In this document: piece by piece, positions 14,102-18,313 of the stretch
How the letters are laid out: the number at the start of each line of letters is the position of its first letter
Position numbering within the stretch: position 1 is the first letter of the stretch
Assembly (NCBI GenBank): GCA_023231165.1
Contig: JALNVY010000022.1
Span: forward strand, 1-18,313
DNA: 18,313 nt
DNA from: Syntrophales bacterium
Lineage (GTDB): Bacteria > Desulfobacterota > Syntrophia > Syntrophales > UBA8958
Direction: 5' to 3'
Notes under the pieces: model-generated
What the model was told of the DNA's origin: nothing
Databases searched by the model: none
What the model saw: only the letters and a program-made list of their open reading frames with translations
Program-made: the position numbers and the translations under genes

Positions 14102-14120
14102 TCCTTAGTTATTTTGTAAA
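14092..14120 (-). promoter_or_regulatory. Promoter for nadB
   Basis: On the minus strand TTTACA (complement of 14115-14120), a 17-bp spacer and TATAGA (complement of 14092-14097) form a good sigma70-type promoter. Transcription would begin near 14085 and leave a leader of about 36 nt before the ATG at 14049. It mirrors and overlaps the tsaD promoter. Confidence 0.45.
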
Positions 14121-14142
14121 AGGAAATGAATGGGGAGGTTTC

Positions 14143-15150
14143 ATGCTGATTTTAGGGATTGAGTCATCCTGTGATGAGACAGCGGCAGCGGTCGTCCAGG
14201 ATGGCAAACGGGTCCTTTCGAATGTTATTGCCTCACAGGTTAAAGTCCACGGGAAATATGGAGGGGTCGTTCCGGAGATCGCCTCGCGAAAACACACGGA
14301 AGCGATCATCCCGGTGATTCTTCAGTCTTTGGAAGACGCCGCGGTTGATCTTGGTGATATTGAAGGAATTGCCGTGACCAGAGGGCCAGGTTTGATCGGA
14401 TCGCTCCTGGTCGGCCTTTCGACTGCCAAGGCTATCGCCTTTGCCCGTGGCCTGCCAATGGTGGGCGTCAATCATCTGGAGGGCCATATCGCCGCCGCAC
14501 TGCTCCTCGCAGCACCTCCCTCTTTCCCCTTCGTGGCTCTGGTCGTTTCCGGGGGGCATACCAACATCTATCTATTCAGGGATTTCCAGGACTGCACCTG
14601 TCTGGGTCAGACCCGGGATGATGCCGCCGGCGAGGCCTTTGACAAGGCGGCAAAGTTGCTGGAGATAGGTTATCCCGGAGGGGTGGTCATCGACAGTATG
14701 GCCAAACTGGGCGATCCCAGGGTCGTTGCTTTTCCCCGGGCCATGCGTGACAGTCTCGATTTTAGTTTCAGCGGCGTGAAGACATCTCTTCTCAACATGG
14801 TCAAAAAACAGGGGCGTCTCTTTACGGAGGCAGAATTGCCCAATGTCGTCGCCGGCTTTCAGGAGGCCATCGTCGATGTGCTGGTGCAAAAAACCCTGAA
14901 GGCGGCGGAAAATTCTGCCATAAAAAGGGTAGTAGTCTGCGGCGGCGTCGCGGCCAACAGCCGCCTGAGGGAACGTTTTTATCAGGATGGAAAAGAAAAG
15001 GGGATGGAGGTCTTCATCCCGCCGCCCGTTCTCTGTACGGACAATGCCGCGATGATCGCTGTCGTCGGCGAGCAACTCCTGACGAGGGGAAAGCGGGACA
15101 GCCTGGCTCTAAACGCCGTTTCACGCTGGCCTTTAGAACTCCAGTCATGA
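14143..15150 (+). CDS. tsaD: tRNA N6-adenosine threonylcarbamoyltransferase
   Basis: The protein has 335 residues, the standard length. TsaD transfers the threonylcarbamoyl group to A37 of ANN-decoding tRNAs (t6A), working with TsaB and TsaE. It starts MLILGIESSCDETAAAVV and has the metal-binding HLEGH (His111, His115), VSGGHTNIYL, GEAFDKAAKLL, DFSFSGVKT, VVCGGVAANSRLR and CTDNAAMIA with Asp300. The histidines and aspartate match E. coli TsaD numbering. The start has GGGGAGG 6 nt upstream. The reading frame is open far upstream (to 13600), but that part is antisense to nadB and not family-like. It is first in an operon and its stop overlaps the next start by 4 nt (ATGA). Confidence 0.97.
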   Translation: MLILGIESSCDETAAAVVQDGKRVLSNVIASQVKVHGKYGGVVPEIASRKHTEAIIPVILQSLEDAAVDLGDIEGIAVTRGPGLIGSLLVGLSTAKAIAFARGLPMVGVNHLEGHIAAALLLAAPPSFPFVALVVSGGHTNIYLFRDFQDCTCLGQTRDDAAGEAFDKAAKLLEIGYPGGVVIDSMAKLGDPRVVAFPRAMRDSLDFSFSGVKTSLLNMVKKQGRLFTEAELPNVVAGFQEAIVDVLVQKTLKAAENSAIKRVVVCGGVAANSRLRERFYQDGKEKGMEVFIPPPVLCTDNAAMIAVVGEQLLTRGKRDSLALNAVSRWPLELQS

Positions 15151-15599
15151 ATATCATAAAAAAGCGCTGCAAGGATTTTTATAATCGATTTATCAGCCTG
15201 AAGGGAGAACCGGCAAATATTGCCATGGGGATGGCCATTGGCGTTTTTATTGGCGTGACACCGACGATTCCTTTTCACACGGCCATGATTATTGCCGTGG
15301 GCATACTCTTCAAACAGAATATCACGGCCGGCTATCTGGGATCATGGCTCATTTCCAATCCGGTGACCATCCCCGTATTATATTTCTGCCAATATGAACT
15401 GGGGAGCATTATCCTCGGTTTGCAAAAAAGCGCCTGGGCCATGAATGATTATTCCCTTGAAGGCGTGATGAATCTCGGCTGGCATATCCTTTTTCCGCTC
15501 CTGATCGGCGGAATTATCACCGCCCCCTTCTTTGCCGTTCCTGCCTACTTTCTTGCCCGGCGTTTTGTCGTGGTCCTTAGAGAAAGGAATCGCCCTTGA
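15147..15599 (+). CDS. DUF2062 membrane protein
   Basis: The protein has 150 residues. The pattern EPANIAMGMAIGVFIGVTPTIPFHTAMIIAVGILFKQN...GSWLISNPVTIPVLYFCQYELGSIILG is typical of DUF2062: a short cytoplasmic amphipathic N-terminus, then hydrophobic segments at about 24-52, 62-92 and 112-136. The function is not known; family members often sit beside envelope or glycosyltransferase genes. It is tightly packed between tsaD (4-nt ATGA overlap) and rsmA (TTGA overlap), so it is surely co-transcribed with them. Confidence 0.88.
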   Translation: MNIIKKRCKDFYNRFISLKGEPANIAMGMAIGVFIGVTPTIPFHTAMIIAVGILFKQNITAGYLGSWLISNPVTIPVLYFCQYELGSIILGLQKSAWAMNDYSLEGVMNLGWHILFPLLIGGIITAPFFAVPAYFLARRFVVVLRERNRP

Positions 15600-16477
15600 T
15601 TTCCTCCGGAAAAATCCTGAAGAAATACCAGGTGCAGCCCCTAAAACGTCTCAGTCAGTCTTTTTTAAGGGACGACAATATTGCGAGAAAAATCGTGCTG
15701 GCGGCAGACCTCCAAAAAACAGACATCGTTCTTGAAATCGGCGCTGGGCACGGCATTCTTACCCGACTATTGGCCCCGGAGGTTCGGCAGGTGATCGCCG
15801 TTGATATCGATCCGGCGATGATTGCTATTCTGGAAAAGGAACTGGTGAAGGAGCAGGAGGGAAACATTCGTATCGTCCTTGCGGACATCCTCAAAATGGA
15901 TATTACCGGATTATGTGAGGGGCTTCCGGAGCAGCAGCTCAAGGTCATCGGAAACATCCCCTATGCTATCTCGACGGAGATACTGTTTCACCTGCTGGCT
16001 CATCGCCGGATGATTTCACAAACCGTCCTCATGGTCCAGAGGGAAGTGGCGGACCGCCTGACGGGCTTGCCCGGAACAAAGGCCTATGGCGTCCCGACGG
16101 TTTTACTCTCCATGCATGCCCGATTGGTAAAGCTCTTCGATGTTTCCCCCCGATGCTTCTATCCACGACCACGGGTTACATCCTCGGTCATCTCCCTTAC
16201 GTTCCGGGAGCGGCCACGAGTGGATTTATCGGACGAGGTTTTTTTTGCCAAGATTGTAAAAGCAGCCTTTTCCAGCCGGAGAAAAACATTGTGGAACAAT
16301 CTGAGAAGCGCCGCTTGGCTTAATCTTGAAGCTGACAAGTTAAAAGCGGTGTTGGCTTCCTGTGGACTTGACGAACATATTCGTGGCGAAGCCCTCCCGG
16401 TAGAGATCTTTGGCGTATTGAGCAATAAGCTTTTTGCGGCTGCACAATCGGTCCGCAATGACTATGGAAATGAATAA
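15596..16477 (+). CDS. rsmA: 16S rRNA dimethyladenosine transferase
   Basis: The protein has 293 residues. RsmA (KsgA) dimethylates the two adjacent adenosines A1518 and A1519 near the 3' end of 16S rRNA, using S-adenosylmethionine, late in 30S assembly. The N-terminal SQSFLRDDNIARKIV (20-34; usual form GQNFL), SAM motif I EIGAGHGILT (47-56), acidic VDIDP (69-73), motif IV NIPYAIST (120-127) and the C-terminal FSSRRKTLWNNLR helix identify it. It starts at TTG (15596) overlapping the upstream TGA, with AAAGGA about 8 nt before it. The next in-frame methionine is far inside the SAM-binding domain, so TTG is the only sensible start. It is slightly longer than E. coli KsgA (273). Confidence 0.96.
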   Translation: MISSGKILKKYQVQPLKRLSQSFLRDDNIARKIVLAADLQKTDIVLEIGAGHGILTRLLAPEVRQVIAVDIDPAMIAILEKELVKEQEGNIRIVLADILKMDITGLCEGLPEQQLKVIGNIPYAISTEILFHLLAHRRMISQTVLMVQREVADRLTGLPGTKAYGVPTVLLSMHARLVKLFDVSPRCFYPRPRVTSSVISLTFRERPRVDLSDEVFFAKIVKAAFSSRRKTLWNNLRSAAWLNLEADKLKAVLASCGLDEHIRGEALPVEIFGVLSNKLFAAAQSVRNDYGNE

Positions 16478-17216
16478 CTCCGCTCCCAAGAGACATGTGG
16501 GAGTGATCTTGAAGGCCATCATCCTGGCAGCAATCGTAGTCGGTCTCCTCCTGGCAGCCAGATACTTCAATTTGCAGCAGCTGTTTCGTAACGCTCTAGC
16601 GTGGATCGAAGCGGCCGGTCCCGTCGGCCCCCTCGTATTCTTCGGGCTCTATATCGCAGCCTGCATATTCATGCTGCCCGGATCGATCCTGAGCCTGGGG
16701 GCAGGCGCGGTCTTCGGAGTCGTCAACGGCTCTTTGCTGGTCTCACTTTCCTCCACCGCTGGGGCAACGGCGGCCTTCCTGGTCGGGCGTTACTTGGCCC
16801 GGGACTTAGTAGCCCGCCGGGTAGCGGGGAACGCCACGTTTAGCTCGATAGATGAGGCCGTTGCTTCCGAAGGCTGGAAGATCGTCGGTCTCACCCGGCT
16901 TTCACCGGTCTTTCCTTTCAACCTGCTCAATTATGCCTTTGGATTGACGCGTGTATCCCTCCGCGATTATGTGCTGGCCTCGTGGATTGGGATGATGCCC
17001 GGCACAGTGATGTATGTCTATCTCGGTTCGCTGGCCGGTAGCCTGGCGGAACTAGGGGTGAAGGAAGGGGGACATACCCGCTCGCCCGTTGAATGGGCGC
17101 TATATGCCGTCGGCCTGATCGCCACCGTGGCGGTCACTGTGGTAATCACGCGCATCGCTCGCCGCGCACTTAGCCGTCGTATGAAACCGATGGCGGAACG
17201 GAAGGAAATACCTTGA
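16458..17216 (+). CDS. TVP38/TMEM64 (DedA-like) family membrane protein
   Basis: The protein has about 252 residues. A first membrane segment (about 14-35) is followed by the family core: VGPLVFFGLYIAACIFMLPGSILSLGAGAVFGVVNG (56-91), STAGATAAFLVGRYLARDLV (99-118), then LTRLSPVFPFNLLNYAFGLTRVSLRDYVLASWIGMMPGTVMYVYLG (145-190), and a last membrane segment (about 218-240). This is the VTT/SNARE-associated domain found in TVP38/TMEM64 and DedA proteins, several of which are linked to lipid scrambling or membrane homeostasis. The start is unclear: ATGs at 16458, 16464 and 16470 are all in frame within the rsmA end and none has a good RBS, so coupling to rsmA is likely. A TTG at 16434 is also in frame. 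It is the last gene of the tsaD operon. Confidence 0.88.
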   Translation: MTMEMNNSAPKRHVGVILKAIILAAIVVGLLLAARYFNLQQLFRNALAWIEAAGPVGPLVFFGLYIAACIFMLPGSILSLGAGAVFGVVNGSLLVSLSSTAGATAAFLVGRYLARDLVARRVAGNATFSSIDEAVASEGWKIVGLTRLSPVFPFNLLNYAFGLTRVSLRDYVLASWIGMMPGTVMYVYLGSLAGSLAELGVKEGGHTRSPVEWALYAVGLIATVAVTVVITRIARRALSRRMKPMAERKEIP

Positions 17217-17404
17217 TGGTAAATTGGCCGATTATGCATGGATTGTGGAGTTATTGATGGAGTTCTATTCTTAACCTTCATAGCTCTACTCTTTATGTTT
17301 TACTGACCTTGTAGAGAACAAAAGCAATGCTTTATTGATATTTGATAAAGATCCGCCTTACTGACAACAAATACTAACCGACCAGAGATAAGACCGGCTT
17401 GCCT
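17217..17404. other. Non-coding spacer between TVP38-like gene and sirtuin gene
   Basis: This 188-bp AT-richer gap lies between convergent gene ends. It contains no reading frame of note. The only hairpin I can see is a short AAAGC-AAT-GCTTT (about 17325-17337), too weak to call a terminator with confidence. No repeat or RNA gene was recognised. Confidence 0.4.
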
Positions 17405-18103
17405 TCACCCAAAGAGCTCCGACATAGCCTTACCAGCCGTATCCCGTATCGCCTCGTCGTAAAGGGACGACATTTCGTTAGCCTCGGGATTGATCTCAAT
17501 GCAACGGGCGTTGTTCTCTTTTGCAAATCGCGGAAAACCAGCTGCCGGATAGACAACACCGGAAGTACCGATACTCACGAAGAGGTCGCAGCAACGGATT
17601 GCGGCGATGGCCTCGCTCATCACACCCTGGTTGAGCATGTCACCAAACCATATAATATCTGGTCTTAGCCAACTCCCGCATTTGTCACATTTGCAACTTT
17701 TATATTTTTCGCCAATGTCCTCTGATATTCCATCGTAAGGGCACCTCAAACGCCAGAGACTTCCGTGCAGCTCGATGACGTTTTCGCTTCCCGCTCGCTG
17801 ATGCATACCGTCGATGTTCTGTGTCACCAGTGTCACCCGCGGGTGCTTCTTCTCCAATTTGGCGATTACTTTATGTCCAGGGTGAGGTTTGCATGCGAGG
17901 ACCGCTGCACGTCTCAATTCATGGAATTTTAGGACCTTCTCCGGATTGCCATCGAAGGCATCCTGGCAGGCATACTCCTCCCAGCGGTACTGACTCCAGA
18001 CGCCGCCGTGTCCCCGATATGTGGGAACGCCGCTTTCAGCAGACATCCCAGCGCCGGTGAAAAAGACGATGTGCTCATATTGCTCAGGATCAATTGTTTT
18101 CAT
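17405..18103 (-). CDS. Sir2-family NAD-dependent protein deacylase
   Basis: The protein has 232 residues, close to bacterial CobB. It removes acyl groups from lysines using NAD. The motifs are GAGMSAESGVPTYRG (17-31), TQNIDGMHQRAG (94-105), catalytic His113 in ELHGSLW, RPDIIWFGDML (147-157), SIGTSGVVYPAAGFP (177-191) and the NAD-ribose-contacting INPE (204-207). Two residues are unusual. The class III Y-x-x-R pocket motif is H61-x-x-R64, and the first zinc-binding C-x-x-C pair reads CPYD (121-124), leaving C121, C137, C139 and C142 as possible ligands. The RBS AAGGATG lies about 9 nt before the ATG. It is monocistronic as far as can be seen, with no acyl-CoA synthetase partner next to it, although the GNAT fusion lies 7 kb away. 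Confidence 0.94.
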   Translation of the reverse strand: MKTIDPEQYEHIVFFTGAGMSAESGVPTYRGHGGVWSQYRWEEYACQDAFDGNPEKVLKFHELRRAAVLACKPHPGHKVIAKLEKKHPRVTLVTQNIDGMHQRAGSENVIELHGSLWRLRCPYDGISEDIGEKYKSCKCDKCGSWLRPDIIWFGDMLNQGVMSEAIAAIRCCDLFVSIGTSGVVYPAAGFPRFAKENNARCIEINPEANEMSSLYDEAIRDTAGKAMSELFG

Positions 18104-18177
18104 GTTTTCACATCCTTAGATGAAGGCTACCACGACTCCTTATGCTTCGCAACAACAAGATTATCACGTTATAAATT

Positions 18178-18207
18178 TAAACACATCTGGTCATCTTAAG
18201 GTATAAT
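18178..18207 (+). promoter_or_regulatory. Possible promoter for right-edge gene
   Basis: A perfect TATAAT at 18202-18207 is preceded 18 bp upstream by TAAACA (18178-18183), a weak -35. Transcription would start near 18214, about 43 nt before the ATG at 18257. Confidence 0.4.
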
Positions 18208-18256
18208 TACCGGGGATCCCAAAGACCTCACAAAGCAAAGAATATGGAGGTGGACC

Positions 18257-18313
18257 ATGACAATGCAAGAAGCGATCAGGCTCTTCAATAACTATCTCAA
18301 TTCAAACCATAAA
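18257..18313 (+). CDS. Partial CDS, possible tyrosine recombinase/integrase N-terminus
   Basis: Only the first 19 codons are in the window; they translate to MTMQEAIRLFNNYLNSNHK. The RBS GGAGG lies 7 nt before the ATG and a TATAAT box sits upstream, so a real gene start is likely. The short pattern 'EAI.LF..YL.....K' resembles the first helix of the SAM-like N-terminal domain of phage-type integrases and Xer recombinases (for example 'EAI..FL.YL......SPKTI..Y'). With 19 residues this is a guess; no catalytic region is visible. Confidence 0.4.
   Translation, partial: MTMQEAIRLFNNYLNSNHK

Noticed and set aside
13600..14142. Long in-frame extension upstream of the tsaD start on the plus strand
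   Set aside because: It is antisense to nadB, its translation is not TsaD-like, and the ATG at 14143 has a strong RBS and gives the standard family length with canonical residue numbers.
17324..17337. AAAGC-AAT-GCTTT hairpin as terminator for the TVP38-like gene
   Set aside because: The stem has five mostly AT pairs with a 3-nt loop and no real T-tract, so it is too weak to call.
1..18313. CRISPR arrays, tRNA or rRNA genes, IS elements
   Set aside because: No regularly spaced repeats, tRNA-like cloverleaf, rRNA sequence or transposase/inverted repeats were recognised on either strand by reading.

Overview
The window is gene-dense, with 16 well-supported protein genes and no gene-free stretch longer than about 200 bases. 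It looks like a chromosomal piece of an anaerobic Desulfobacterota-type bacterium (old Deltaproteobacteria, Syntrophus/Smithella-like). That placement is an inference. It rests on the acetyl-CoA hydrolase/transferase-GNAT fusion, the tsaD-DUF2062-rsmA order, and the Gram-negative outer-membrane efflux lipoprotein. No rRNA, tRNA or CRISPR array was seen.

Left part (1-8341): a tripartite efflux operon on the minus strand runs NodT-type outer-membrane lipoprotein -> HlyD/MacA-type membrane fusion protein -> MacB-type ATPase -> MacB-type permease, with each pair of genes overlapping by 1-4 nt. Downstream on the same strand are a small membrane-anchored helical protein and an overlapping STAS-domain protein. 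Divergent from the operon is a two-component pair very like BaeS/BaeR of enterobacteria. The 171-bp gap between them holds a sequence resembling the published enterobacterial BaeR box. The simplest reading is an envelope-stress circuit: BaeS senses, BaeR activates the pump, and the downstream genes may be part of the same response.

Middle (8332-12441): an ElyC/YdcF-type DUF218 membrane protein converges on baeR. It is translationally coupled to a 630-residue fusion of an acetyl-CoA hydrolase/transferase-like domain and a GNAT acetyltransferase. The usual catalytic glutamate of the transferase domain appears to be phenylalanine. Divergent from it is purB (adenylosuccinate lyase).

Right part (12445-18313): nadB (L-aspartate oxidase) converges on purB and diverges from the operon tsaD - DUF2062 - rsmA - TVP38/DedA-like membrane protein. 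nadB and tsaD appear to be driven by mirror-image promoters with overlapping -10 boxes. A class III-like Sir2 deacylase lies on the minus strand with two unusual motif residues. At the right edge a plus-strand gene begins; its 19 visible residues look like the N-terminus of a tyrosine recombinase, so a mobile element may start here.

Most of the window is recognisable housekeeping and envelope biology. I did not find a clearly new multi-gene system. The best leads are the Glu-less CoA-transferase/GNAT fusion, the efflux/BaeSR/STAS neighbourhood and the variant sirtuin.
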